A stretch of DNA of 64,000 bases from Romanomermis culicivorax. Taxonomy: Eukaryota; Nematoda; Enoplea; Mermithida; Mermithidae. Under the pieces are notes generated by a model. The model ran no database searches. It had not been told where the DNA came from and saw only the letters and a list, made by a program, of their open reading frames with translations. The stretch covers positions 1 to 64,000 of the forward strand of contig CAWUHX010000023.1 in assembly GCA_963922205.1 (NCBI GenBank). The letters run 5' to 3'. Of this stretch, positions 20,229 to 32,446 are shown one piece after another. Within the stretch, counting starts at the first letter, position 1, and each line of letters starts with the position of its first letter. The position numbers were made by a program, and so were the translations under genes.

Positions 20229-23061
20229 TTAATAATCAACACTGTTGAGTAAAGTGTTCGTTTTTAACATTCGTTCGTACAAGTCCATCTTCTTCTTGAA
20301 TTCCGAAGCTTTAATAATTCCAGCCGTTCCATCTAAAATTCCTTTGAGTAAACCACCAAAATCGAAACTCCTGAAAAGTTAATCAGTTAAATGGAGCATA
20401 ATAAAATCTGTAATCGACTCGAAAAAATTCCACTGATCCAGTGGACAAAATTCGGAACCATACTGGTCATCTAGATGACCAATAATACACGTCAGAATCA
20501 TGCTATAGTGACTACTGGACTGAACTGACCATCATTGATTATTTGCATGTCAAACGACCATTCTGAGGATTTTTTTGTTCAAAATTCTGCTAAAAAATCA
20601 TTTACTGATTCATCCGGGATCTGTTGGTCAAAAATGTTCAGAATTTAGCAGAATTTGCCTCAAGAGTCGTATGGATGACCCGAGTTACTACTTATTGCTC
20701 ATCTGGATGACCAATGGTCGATCTGATTATCTTTAAAAGTTGTGCGAAGATAGGGGATTCAACGCAGATCAAGTGACTGTCTGATCATAAATTTTTCAGA
20801 ATTAGGTTGAACATGGTGGACTTTGAGTGACCCGAACGATTGTACCACTGTTTCCTGTATTGTCTGATATTCTACAGTAAACTACTGCTTTTCGATAGCT
20901 AGAAGCCGATGGAACACGGCTTGTGTTCAGATAATTTTGACGGTCACTTTGACTGTTTAATATTGATACTGTGTAGAATATATAGATACAGTAAACCGCT
21001 GTTTTTTGCATACTAGAGCACCATGCAAAACATGCTATGATCTACGAAAAGGGCTCTTTGTCAAAGTTACCACTTGAAAAAATCATTATCTACGAACATT
21101 TTTTCAAGATGCATCGCAAAAAAATCAACATGTAAGAGTTTTTCGATGTTCGTCTTTTTTCGAGTGCATCGCAATTTTTTCAAAATAATCTTGAAAAAAA
21201 TCAAGACCCCACCTTTAAAAAAATCTGATGCTCGGCACGAAACTAGCTCCGGCTCGTATGTTTATATCCGGGATACCTTCAAAGTAGATTTCTGATGTCA
21301 GGGCTTATTGGCGGAGGGCGTTCTCGGTTTTTATGAGGGGTTTCAATGGGCGAAAGTTATTTTGCACGAGAAATCCGTTGGACGTATTGGTTTTTCATAA
21401 AAATTTCAATATTTCGGGATTTTTCGGAAAAAGGCCAAAAGTGTTTATTTCTTAGTAATCAAAATTCCGGACTTTGTAGGCTGTTCTATGGCTATTTCCT
21501 ATCTACCCAGGAACCCGACAAGGAAACAAAAATTGTGATCCTTTTTCCAAAAAATGCATTTTGGGTAAAAATCATTTTGGAAGTTCTTCTGAAAAATTTC
21601 GAAAAATAAAAATTTCCACGAAGAAACAATATTATGTCCATCGGATTCGCCGTCCATCCCCCTCAATAACCAAGGGCGCCATCGGCCAGCAATCCGTAGC
21701 CTCAAAAATCCACTTTGGAGGGTTCCCGTATATATAAAATAGACATAGCAGGAGGAGCAACGCTTCCGATTGGATAGTTTCAGAAATTAACATCGTTTGA
21801 TCTGTCGCCCATCTAGATTTTTGTTGCAAGATGGGATCTTGATTTTTTCAAAATGATCAACATGAGATATTGATTTTTCTCAAGATGGCACTCGAATTTT
21901 TTCAAAATGCTATCTTGATTTTTTCAGGTTATCTTGAAAAAATGTGACGCGCTTGAAAAAATTGCGATCCACTAGGAAAAAAGTCGAACATCAAAAAACT
22001 CTTAAATCTTGATTTTTCTGCGATGCATCTTGAAAAAATGTTGTGCATCATGTTTGAAGCTAACGATTTTTTTCAAGTGGCTCTTCTCGTATTCCGTAGA
22101 TTTCACGTTTCACAATAAACAAACCAGAATAAAAATCTGTAACGTTGGGAAAACAAATGCTATAGAGCCATTATGTCAAAAACCTGGCACTTGGTGCCAA
22201 AATTTGTGACAACCTGCATTCTACCAGATCGAAATGGTGGACCAGATGTGTAGGCCTTGCCCAATCTCCATTTTTCCACGGTAACGATATTTTTTTCAAA
22301 TTCGCTATTTTGAGAATTTGTTCTGAGACTTCGCCCTATAGAGAATCACTGTTTTTAGAATCGCTGTTTTGATACTTCGCTGTTTTGAGAATCGCTATAC
22401 TGAGTCTCGCTATTTTGAGTTTCGCTGTTGAGTGTTTCGCTGAATAGGGGTGAAACCGTGTAATTCACATTTCAATTCCTCCTTTATCCCGTAGGCTATA
22501 CGCGAAATTGTGCATTCTTTTGGGCCAACCTCTATATTTTTGATGAAATAATCTTACGGTCGATAAGGTTTGACACCGATATTTAACGCGAAACCGTTGG
22601 TCGACGTTTCAGGCTGTCTATAAAATAAGCGCCTCATTAACTCTCTCTCAAAATTTCGGCATACTCCTAGAAAATCCCGACTTACGGCGGCGCCGGGTAC
22701 ATCGGGACGTAATACCCGTTGTACCTAACGTTGGTGTAGTCCCCGGAGTTGGTCGACGCCCAAAGGCCTTGGTCGCTGGATGGTTCCGATTCGCCGGCGG
22801 TCGGCTTCTGTTGCCCTCGTTGAGGCGCCATCCAAGGCCAATAAGGGTATTGTTGGCGGACCAGCACAGGGTAGTATACCGTTCGAGGCGCCGATGATCG
22901 TGTAGGCAATTGTAAACCAAAATTGAATCCGTTATCCGATGCTGCAAATTTAGGATATTTTTTTGGCTACAGTAAAATTTTTGAAAAAATAATTAATTAC
23001 CCTGATGCGATTGATGAACGTGAATCGAAATGATAAGGAAAGCAACTAAGAATGGATACAT
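20229..23061 (-). CDS. Gene B: divergent member of the secreted-protein family
   Basis: Four exons on the minus strand: 23061-23001, 22941-22686, 22617-22558, 20370-20229 (519 nt, 172 aa), phases 1, 2, 2 as in the paralogues. Exon 1 is a signal peptide (MYPFLVAFLIISIHVHQSHQ). Exon 2 is Tyr/Pro/Gln-rich and ends VPMYPAPP, matching the vYPfP-like end seen in the others. Exon 3 is only 20 codons: it lacks the acidic tract but keeps NGFALNIGVKP in place of VGxxGLSFGxxG. Exon 4 encodes FDFGGLLKGILDGTAGIIKA and a Lys-rich end, stopping at TAA. Exon 3 was found because it is the only segment with a matching acceptor (TTTTATAG), donor (GTAAGA), phase and motif; it is the weakest part. The 2.2-kb last intron carries a complete F1 element. 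Confidence 0.7.
21038..22110. mobile_element. Family F1 foldback element, complete copy
   Basis: The left arm (21038-21210) and right arm (about 21840-22110) are inverted, sharing CACTTGAAAAAAT, TTTTTTCAAGATGCATCGC and AAGAGTTTTTCGATGTTCG. The interior holds TTGTAGGCTGTTCTATGGC and CCGTAGCCTCAAAAATCCAC, also present in the 56.6-57.2 kb copy. No transposase. Lies in gene B intron 3. Confidence 0.75.
22290..22460. repeat. Single arm of the 2.5-kb TIR family
   Basis: Tandem GAGAATCGCTGTTTTGA-like modules ending GGGGTGAAACCGTG, matching the inverted arms at 2515-2650 and 3306-3450. Confidence 0.7.
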
Positions 23062-23334
23062 TGTGAAAAAGTTTTGTTTCACATCAGTTTCTCAATCAAA
23101 CGATCCAAAAATGAGATCTTCTATCTGAAAGACAGTTCTAAAAATGAAACGTTATGCCCCAAAGTCACCCAAGTCTAAGTTTAGATTTTGCATGCATGCG
23201 AAAAACGGAGACGTGCATTCCTTCCTAAAGATTCTTTTTCATAATATTTTAACAAATGGATACAATTTCACGACGGATACCTCTAAAATTATATAAAAAT
23301 ACAAGACACGCGGAAAGTACAGTAAAAAGGAAAT

Positions 23335-26300
23335 TTACATATCAACCAAACTGCTGAGCATCATCATTTTCATCATATTGCCCATCATCTCCTTTTGGGC
23401 GTCGGCTTGGACGATTTTGGCCACACCGCCCATCATGCCCGAAAGCATGTCGCCCAATGGGAATTGACTGAAAAAAACCACTAAAGTTTAATTAAGAGAA
23501 AAGCATCTTAGTCTACAGAAACTTTAATTTTCGAATTTTGTAAAGCACATATACAGGAAACGGTTGCTCTTCGTAAAAGAAGTTCATAAGGACATAAGGA
23601 TGCTCAGGTAAGCAAACAATCGCTTTTTAGAGTTCATTCTCATGGTCATCAATGATCGTCAGGTTTGTACGAAAATGAGCACATATTCAGTTACAGTAAA
23701 CCATTGTTACAGTAAACCCAATGTCATCATGGTTTACGTACTTTATACTCTAAGTTAATCCAAAATTTTCATAGTATTATTGACTAATAAAGCAGTGCTT
23801 TTTGGTGCCCAAAAATTTCTTCAATTCTTATGATCACCACCTTACTGTAATAGTGCTACAAAATCTACTTCTACAGTTGATGCCCCTTTACAGTAATTCT
23901 AACAAAAATACAGTAACCCGATTTTTTACATCGATTGTGGTTAGTAGCGTCGATCGTTCTTTCTGGATTTATTTTTACAACTATTTCAAGAAGAGCAGAC
24001 CTTATGTGACTTTTTTTTACTTTGAATCGGAAAGTTTGCGGTTTTTTACAGATATGCTCATTGTGTTCTAAGGTACTGTAGAAAATTCGGAAAAATCGAC
24101 GCTCATGGTTTAGTATCAGTATCCCACTTCCTTAAAGTATACTAAATTCTTGCATAGAAAAACTATAGCTCAGAATCTTACGTCGTGGCTCCAGATTCAC
24201 CCGTTGCACCGGGTTCGTGGACACCTTTGATTCCAAAACTTAGACCGACTTGGCCCACTTTTAGCGGTTTGACATATTCATCTTCGTCGTCTTCGTCATC
24301 TTTTTTATCGTAATCGTCGTATTGTTGACTACAGAAAAAAATAAAACGGATTCTAAATTTTGAACTTTAAAAATCGTATAAGAAACAAACGGTCTGTTTT
24401 TTTTAATCTGTTTTTCTTGGAGTGTTTCTAAATAAAAAAAGAAATGCAAGTAGTATTTCAGACTTCCACGATTTTCTGATGAACAATTTACCACATAAAA
24501 CTAGAAATTTGTGATCATACTGACTTCCCCTTTTACAGTTTTTCGAGAGAAAAATTTCATGATAAGAGCTTTCTGTGAACGATTTTGATGACAGTACTGA
24601 TTTGTGTCACTTTTCAATTCGGAAGCACTTTTGTGGAAAACAGACTATAGTTCGGCGCGTAGTATGGTGTAACATTAAATATAAGTTATATGTTTACAGA
24701 GTGCCCCAGAAAACTTTAACGTAGGAATGAAAGTAGCGGTGATACACGTGAAAATCTGGAGCCGGTCAACCAAACTCTAGTCAACTATAAATCCATCAAA
24801 AACGAAGATTCGCCATTTTAAATCATGTTTTTATATTGATCTCAACGAGATCTATCGATTGATGCCAAATTTTATGCGTTTTGAATGGAAAACATCGCTG
24901 ATAACCTCTGAACTTTACTGTCTGAGTGAGTTGCGGGTAAGATCAAACCTCCAACATTGATATATGACAGTGAACATCTAAAGGCCCTGTCATACTTCAC
25001 CGCGCGGTACCGCGCGGCGCCGGTTGTTCTATTCATACTAAAAAGCGGCGCCGCGCGGTACCGCCTTTGAAGTATGAATAGGTTTTTGTAATTTTTGCGG
25101 CGCCGCGCGGCGCCCCATCAGGTTTCAACTAAACCAATACACATTTTTTGAGAAGTGCAAAATCCAAAATAATAGGACAACAATAGGACAACCGGCGCCG
25201 CGTGGTGCCGCGCGGTACTGCGCGGTGAAGTATGACAGGGCTTGTGTCTATCATGCAATAATGTCTATTAATTTTATATTAAATTAAATATAGGCTTGCA
25301 ATCTTTGAACAGATCATTTTGCTGTAGGAGCGGAATTTTTTTTGCGTATAACAAAGCTGTACATGTGTAGTTTCCATGTGTAAATTCTGAAATCGTACGT
25401 TTTATAGTGCAGTTAATAGCCCACAGCTACTTGGGTAATCTTACACCAACTATTTTTACCCTCTTTACAGTGAAATTCGGTAACTATGACAGATATGGAC
25501 AAGGGAAAAATTATATTTGACGAAACTCGCTGATATGAAAAAAATTTTCTCGTAATGAGGCAATTTTTGAGCTATTGAATATAAGAACCTTGATTTTTAT
25601 AGCTTGTTAGAAATGAATGTTTCTTTTTATAGAAATTATTGAGTTCACAATTACCAGTCTAGATGCACGTCTCAGTATCTTTCAGCGTTTCCTCTTTTCT
25701 GACAGATTAGGTATAGCCGAACTTACCACTTTACATCACATGTATGTAAATGTAGGGGTAAATAAGTTTCGCTGGGCGAAAAATATTAGTGTAAAATTGC
25801 TGTAGAATGTGCAATAAAATGCAAATATTTGGAATTTACATCTATAGTCTGTCTTTTATAAAATGCTTCTAAATAAAAAAGTGACACAAATCAGTACTGT
25901 CGTCAAAATCGTTTACATAGAGCTTTTGCTGTAAAATCTTTTGCCCGAATAATTTTTAAAGGTTAGGCTAGTATGCTCACAAGCTTCCAGTCCTATAGGA
26001 TATATTGTTCATCAGCAAATCGTGGAAATACGAGATACTACTTGCTTTCCACTTTCATTATTTAGAAGCATTTTAAGAAACGCACATCATAACTTATACC
26101 ACATTAAGCCTTATTCAGAAGTAAAAAAATCCTGGGATTTTTGTCGCCAACAATCGGCGACAGTCGGCAATGGTCGGTGAAAGTCGGCGACTGCACTCAT
26201 GAATTGGTCTTTAAAAGATATGTCATAACATATCCCATGTAATAACATAGCCCATGTTATAACATATGTCATGTTATATTTGTCACAAAACAAAATATAG

Positions 26301-29106
26301 CAGCCTGTTAAAAGATGTACCTTTTGAAGCAAAATACGACCTTAGCACCATATACAGCAATAAACATGCTGTAAATTAAATATACCTACAGTATCACGCC
26401 GTATGGTGTAACATGGCCCTATGTTATAACAACTGTCTATGTTATAAAATGACCTATGTCATAACATAAAAGAAGTTTTTTTTCATAAAAAGTTCTATAT
26501 CGAAACCATATGTTATAACATAGCCTTATGCTACAACATAGTCCTATGTTATAACATATTGAAATTTTTTTCAAAAAACTTATATATGTTATAACACTGA
26601 TATGTTATAATGTACGATACGTTTTTACATGAGATATGTTATAACGCAGGATATGTAATAACATAGGATACGTTACTATAACACGTGTTATAATGTGGGA
26701 TATGTTATAATATGGAATATGTTATAACATATCATATCGTATATCATGGGATATGTTACAACGTGGTATATATTTTGACACAATAGGATATATTATAACA
26801 TCAGATATGTTATAACGCGGTATATGTTATAACATGGGATACGTTATAATATATGTATCTCTTTAAAAATGCGAGCATCGCGAGCCCCAATACCTAGTCA
26901 TCAATGAAGAATCATGCGTTCAATAGATAATGTTGAAGCTCCAGTGACTAATCGCGGACCTCAAATAGTTTCTAAATTACACAGTTGAAAATTTCGGCGA
27001 AATTCGGAAGGTTACCACTCCATATGAGTGTAAAGTCAGTTTTTCCTCACCAGACACTTTTTTATATTTGCTGGCTATATCAAAGTGCAACTGGTAACAA
27101 GTTTATATCTTTTAATTCAAGCCTGGGTTAATTTCGTGTTGTTTTGCACATTTATGCAAACAAATGTATAAAGTAGACCCACTGGGGTGTGATAATCATT
27201 AGTGTAACATTGCTTTAGTTGCTATCCAATGCACAATAGCATGTGCGATTTCAGCTTTTACACTTGAAAACTTAAACCCGTCAGTCAGTGTGAATAATAT
27301 TGCAGACACTGGATCACTAAAGTTTTTATGGTACCAGCATTGCATACATTGTGTATTAATGTTGCCATGTTTGGTCAAAGGTCGTTTTCGGTAGTTTAGT
27401 GGTGTTCATGCATTACAACACAACTGCACTAATTTAGTATAAATTTGCCATTAAGGAATTTACATCACGAAAGCCCGATAACATTAATCATGTGAATTTC
27501 AGCCTAAACAGCACGGAAGGAATGACTATTGAAAAAGTGCACTGAATTGTTTCATATGAAGAAGCTGAATAGGTTTCATTAAGTTTCATCCTTTTTTACA
27601 GCAATATCTAACTTTTGGTGTAAATTCTTGCACAATTAATTATTCTAGTGCATGTAGATTTGGACGATAAATTCATTCTAAACTGTTGTTATTGATAAAA
27701 ATATGCACATTTTCGCATGTTCTAAACTCAATAGCTTTTGACATGCAAAAATTTTTGAACTCGCACTTTAAATCTCACTTCGTAGGGAATGGGTAAAGGC
27801 TCTGCCCCACCATAGGTGGTTGCTGCATCATGTATGGCGCACCCATCATGGGCGCCGGGCCGACCATCATCGGTTGCATTTGCGGTCGCGGCGTCATCAT
27901 GGGCGCCGCACCAACCATCATCGGTTGCATTCGCGGATGCTGCATCATCATGGGTGGCTGCATGACAGGGGGCGCAAAAGCTGGATACGGCATATCGGCA
28001 GCCCGGTGCTTCATCATTTGGGATGGCGGCAGTACATTGTCGGCCCGGCGTATGGCCGGTCTTTGGACCATCAGTGGAGGTGGCAGCGGCGGATGATGAT
28101 AAAAGGGCATTGGTCCATAAACGACAGGAATTGGCGGCAACATGGGAGCGGGCGTTGGAGGATGCCTGGCAAATGGCAGGGTGTGGAATCGAAGTTCTGG
28201 ATGGGGTCTCGGTGTTGTTACATGATCTAAAAAATCATTGCATTGATCACAATGTTTCACGAAAAACGTGAGTTTCATGTGCAATGAAATGTTTTCAAAT
28301 ATTCGTAATTTCTCCATGAGTATATTTTCCCATGAGTATTGTCTTTTACAACTATGATTTCTAAATTTGCTCATTTTTTATCTGCTAAAGGAGTGGTGTT
28401 GTAAGTTATCAAGAAGATCATATTTCATGGTTTTGAGCAGGAAATACGTGATCATGCCTTTTTGAAAAATTTCATGCCAATCATGCTCATAATCTAAACA
28501 TTGATACAAAACTTCACGTAGACGGCTGTTTCAAATTCATTGCAGCTGAACTAATTACTGTAATATGTTTTCTGGTGAAAAATGCTAACATACCGTTGAA
28601 CTGATCTTCTCAAAATCGCCTACAGTAAACTAAAATTTAAAAATTTTCATTCTCAAATTTTTAAGCAAATATGAATTTGATTAGAATTCAAATTCAGATT
28701 TATATGCGTATCTGATCATCATTTTTCCAACGTTCAATATTGATTAGAAGAACTGGATCTGACTTTTAAATAAAAAAATCATCTAATAATTTGAGTTGTA
28801 AGAATAGAAAATTTTAGCACTGAAAAAATTTCATAATTTGGATTTCACAGTAAAATTCTTCGAAACAAATTCAATGAAAATGTTATATATTGTGGAAAAA
28901 TTTTCGAATTGGCATAAATTCCAAACAATAAATATCAATATCAAATCATATCTCGATAAAAATATTAATGCATTGACCATTGTTCTTATAGAGTATCTAT
29001 CAGGTAGGTAAGTCATACATAACTTACGTGCAGTTGGAAAACATTGAACCACTATACTATAACATATAATGAGCATCCAAATGGTAAAATATCCTATGAT
29101 CATCAT
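23335..29106 (-). CDS. Gene C: secreted Met/Pro-rich protein, same family
   Basis: Four exons on the minus strand: 29106-29028, 28226-27779, 24328-24182, 23467-23335 (807 nt, 268 aa), phases 1, 2, 2. Exon 1 encodes a signal peptide (MMIIGYFTIWMLII..QCFPTA). Exon 2 starts with a His/Pro-rich part and then has a tandem Met/Pro repeat in which MQPMMVGAAPMM and MQPMMVGPAPMM follow each other. It ends SLYPFPTK. Exon 3 has QYDDYDKKDDEDDEDEY, then VGQVGLSFGIKG. Exon 4 encodes LSGMMGGVAKIVQADAQKEM and stops at TAA. It is the closest relative of gene A in coding sequence and in the 5' flank. Intron 2 (3.4 kb) is packed with MITEs and a palindrome array. It is probably secreted; function unknown. Confidence 0.8.
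24400..24650. mobile_element. Palindromic MITE, family M1 (copy 2)
   Basis: Same family as 3742-3985. The left end (TCTGTTTTTCTTGGAG) is inverted at the right end (GTGGAAAACAGACTATAG). In gene C intron 2, right next to exon 3. Confidence 0.7.
24981..25243. mobile_element. GC-rich palindromic MITE (ATACTTC group, copy 1)
   Basis: About 50-bp inverted ends begin AAGGCCCTGTCATACTTCAC (right end, reversed, begins AAGCCCTGTCATACTTCAC). Just inside are dense GCGCGGTACCGCGCGGC palindromes, striking in AT-rich surroundings. No coding capacity. Confidence 0.8.
25843..26082. mobile_element. Palindromic MITE, family M1 (copy 3, reversed)
   Basis: Inverted relative to copy 2; begins TATAGTCTGTCTTTTATAAA and ends TTAGAAGCATTTTAAGAAA. 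In gene C intron 2. Confidence 0.7.
26216..26860. repeat. Palindrome array based on ATGTTATAACAT
   Basis: More than 20 perfect or near-perfect occurrences of the self-complementary word ATGTTATAACAT (variants TATGTTATAACA, GTGTTATAATG) at irregular 15-50 bp spacing, in gene C intron 2. Could fold into many alternative hairpins in either strand. Confidence 0.85.
26861..27778. other. Gene C intron 2 remainder, nothing recognised
   Basis: No exon or repeat seen. Confidence 0.5.
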
Positions 29107-29367
29107 GGCGGCTGCTCCAGTTAGAATAATGAGATCAAAGATTTTCAAAAACTCGAACAAAAAATCAGACCATACTCCAAAATGATAAGATCAAAAATAT
29201 TATAAGATCGATTTGCTAATCAGGCCACATTTTTTGCCGAAGCGAATCATAACAACCTCAAACGACAATATTGTTCAAGATTCAATAGAAAATGTTTTGG
29301 AAAAATCCAAAAATAGAGCAATCAAATGATAAATTATCCCAAAAATAAAGTCCGGCAAAATCCTCAC

Positions 29368-29395
29368 GCCATATATATTTTGATGAATATCAAAT
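29368..29395 (-). promoter_or_regulatory. Candidate core promoter of gene C
   Basis: GCCATATATATTTTGATGAA matches the block upstream of gene A (13893 on). On the minus strand it carries TATA-like AAAATATATATGG, 262 bp before the ATG. Supported only by conservation between the two paralogues. Confidence 0.4.
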
Positions 29396-30130
29396 TTTTC
29401 ACGTGGACGTGGTTTACTTTGTTAAAGAATTTTCACTGTCCGCTCATTGACGTTAAAAGATACAAAGTTTCGAATAGTTATTAATTTTTTATGCAAATCA
29501 CTCAGGTACATGACGACACGTATGGTTCAGAAGATTTTGTTTTTCTCGCTCGTATTTACAGTAATCGTTCGCTATCTTTTAGTTAACTATTAACCTCGTT
29601 TTTCGTTGTTAGTGTATAATTTTGCAAATCTTACCGTAGAAGTGCAATTGATTTGATTGTCAGTACTACGAAAAATACTACAAAAAACACGAATCTCATT
29701 TTCGCTTTTAGTCGCAGTAATTAGTATTTGTCAGAAAGGCTTTTATAATTTTTAATCACATTCCTTGAGTATGGTTTACTGTAATCGCGAAAATCGTCAA
29801 TTTTTCTGACCTTGCTGCCGTCATAAGTTTCAACTTTTCGAAGCGTTGATATTTTTATGCAAATCAGTCATAAGTCGAAATTTATTGTTCTAGAATTGGT
29901 TTCCTTAAAATCAACAACTTTTGAATACAAAAAGCTAGAATGATCTGATACTTGTTAGAGCTACTGTATTCCAGTTAGCATATATTTTTTGTATGTATTA
30001 GGTTGTTTTTTGAGTCTTTTTTACATCTTTTGTTTCATTTCAGTTTTCATATCTACGACTATTGTATAGTTGTAAACATTTATAATTTGTTACTATTTTC
30101 TGACTTCAAGTGATCATGATTTTTGAACGA
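29396..30130. other. Intergenic, nothing recognised
   Basis: AT-rich sequence without supported feature. Confidence 0.5.
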
Positions 30131-31105
30131 GTAGCTATACGGGCCCGTGCAGGGGGTACACAAAAGATACCCTTGTACAAAACATATACATCAATGCTTA
30201 CCGCCTTAACTGTTGTGGGATAATACAGAGGGTGTAGAAAGTATAGTCGACAATGTAATATGATCCCAATTTTTTTAAGCATGCGGGATGATAGGGGGGG
30301 ATGTAGAAAGTACGCCCAAAGCTTCGACATGTAAAATTCGACTTCCATATAAAAAGTACGCCTGAAGCTTTAATGTGTAAAATTCTACTTCCATGTAGAA
30401 AGTACGCCTGAAGCTTCAACAGGTAAAATTTGACCCCAATGTACCTCGACCAACTTGGACTTTAAATTGCTGATGCAGCATCTCTTCTAAAAAATCTAAA
30501 TGTGACTCTTAGAATGTAACAATCTAATGGCTTTACTCGTTTTTTTTACAAAATCTTTACAAAAAAATGTTGTTTGAGACACAATTTTTGTGTATTCCGG
30601 ACACTTTTTCGATGATTCTCTATGCTTATACATAGTTTTCGGGAATGTTTTTCACTGTTTCGCAACACATGTTTTTACAAACCCCATGGAAAAGCGTGTC
30701 CAAAAAACAATGCTCAATCACAGGGAATCATCGAAGAACATGTCCCAAATATATAAAAATTGTGTCCTGAATTTTTTGTAAAAATTTTGTAAAAAAATGG
30801 GTAAAACTGTTAGGTCGTTAGATTCTAAGAGTCACATTTAAATTTTTCAGAAGAGACATTGTGTTAGCAACTTTAACATCCAAATCAGTCAAGGTACATT
30901 GGGATCGAATTTTACCCATTGAAGCTTCAGGCGTACTTTGTACATCCCTCATATCGCCCTGCATGCTTAACCAAATTCAAATCATATTACATCGCTGACT
31001 ATACTTTCTACACCCCCTGTATTGCCGCACACCGGTAAACTTTGATGTATATGTTTTGTACAAAGGTATCTTTTGTGTACCCCCTGTATGGGCCGATATA
31101 GCTAC
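30131..31105. mobile_element. Foldback element with ~300-bp inverted arms (family F2, copy 1)
   Basis: It begins GTAGCTATACGGGCCCGTGC and ends with the inverse (GGGCCGATATAGCTAC). The arms contain repeated modules of about 45 bp, GTAGAAAGTACGCCTGAAGC and its inverse. The centre (about 30570-30790) is itself a smaller inverted repeat around CCGGACACTTTTTCGATGAT. No transposase frame. A second copy is at 32929-33820. Confidence 0.8.
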
Positions 31106-32446
31106 TTGAACAGTTTCTCACCATTTCACCTTGATCAATGGGAAGCCAGAAGATAGTGGTACAACAAAAGTATGAGATTAATTGCTGTAATATTTTTTTA
31201 ATTTAATGTCTTTACTTAAGGCAACATCGCATACAAGTCTAGAATTTTATTAATTTTACTGTAGAATTGGAATCATCAGGATCTTTTTCGAAATATTTTT
31301 CTGTGCTTTGCTTATTCACCTGCAACTGATATGGTTTACTGTGGTTCGAAATTTACAATTCCCTCAGCTTCCTGACATCAAATACTTTCGATTTCTGACC
31401 AATTAAGATCAGTTCGAAGCTTGAAAATATTGGTACAGGACTTTTAAGATTCTATTTCTCTTATAAATTATTTATTTATTTACTGTATCTTTTTAAAATT
31501 TCATGCTTGTCCTTACAGTAATTGTTATGCTGCCTTCATGTTGATCACTGAATTATGTTCTGTTGCAGTTTTGGAAATTTGCAAATTTTCATGTAGGAAA
31601 TAAAACTTATTTATGTAACGTTGCGTATTTGAACACGAAAGAACATTGTTGTCATTTCCAGATTTTTCGACTTGACTGTAAATAAGGAAAGTATTGTACA
31701 CTCGGAGCATGAAAATTTCTTATTACAGTTCTAAAAAAGCTACAATCTGTTACGTGTTTTAGGTACTGTAACCTGGTGCTTTTGGAGCAGCTGCATTTGT
31801 ATAGTTTGATTAGTTTTCATTCATCTAGCTGCAGAGCTGGTTTACTGTAGTTGATAATTTTTTACAGTACTCCTGTTTTCTTTTCGAAATGCTTGTAAAT
31901 AATAAAACTCGGAAGCAAGTACTATTTCATATTCTGTAGATTTTTGCCTCAAGCATATGCGGCATGGGACCGGAAAATTTTCAGCATACTCGACCAATTC
32001 AAAACTTTTATAAAAATGAAAAATTCTACAGTAAAATTCTACATAATTTTTCTTCTTTTTCTTCAGTCTGCAAGCGTTTCATAGAAAAATACTATAGAAG
32101 CCCGGAATACAACATAATTTCTAGAAATTTAGTATTTCTCATCTCCCATGTATAGTTTATCTGCATAATGGTTTATCTGCTTTCTAATTTCATACAGTAA
32201 CTGCAGTTTTATTCTAGATCAAGTTAATTATCATTGCAAATAAGTTGAAATCCAAAAAGTTTCCTGAAAAATCAAGATGGAGGTCAAGAAGTTGGAATCG
32301 GTTATTGTAACTATAAGTGCTTGAGACGGTTCTGGAATTAGAAGAATCTGAGGAAGAAGCAACTCTGGCACTCTCGCAGAAGACATTCTTTTTGTTCACT
32401 TTATAACACGAAATATACAAAAAAACAGTTTCAAAATTTTTTTTCG
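31106..32446. other. Intergenic, mostly nothing recognised
   Basis: A partial M1 MITE (CTTTTCGAAATGCTTGTAAA, about 31872-31990) is present. No genes seen. Confidence 0.45.

Noticed and set aside
26216-26860. Possible CRISPR-like array
   Set aside because: Repeats are short palindromes with irregular spacing in eukaryotic intronic DNA; no cas genes or uniform spacers.
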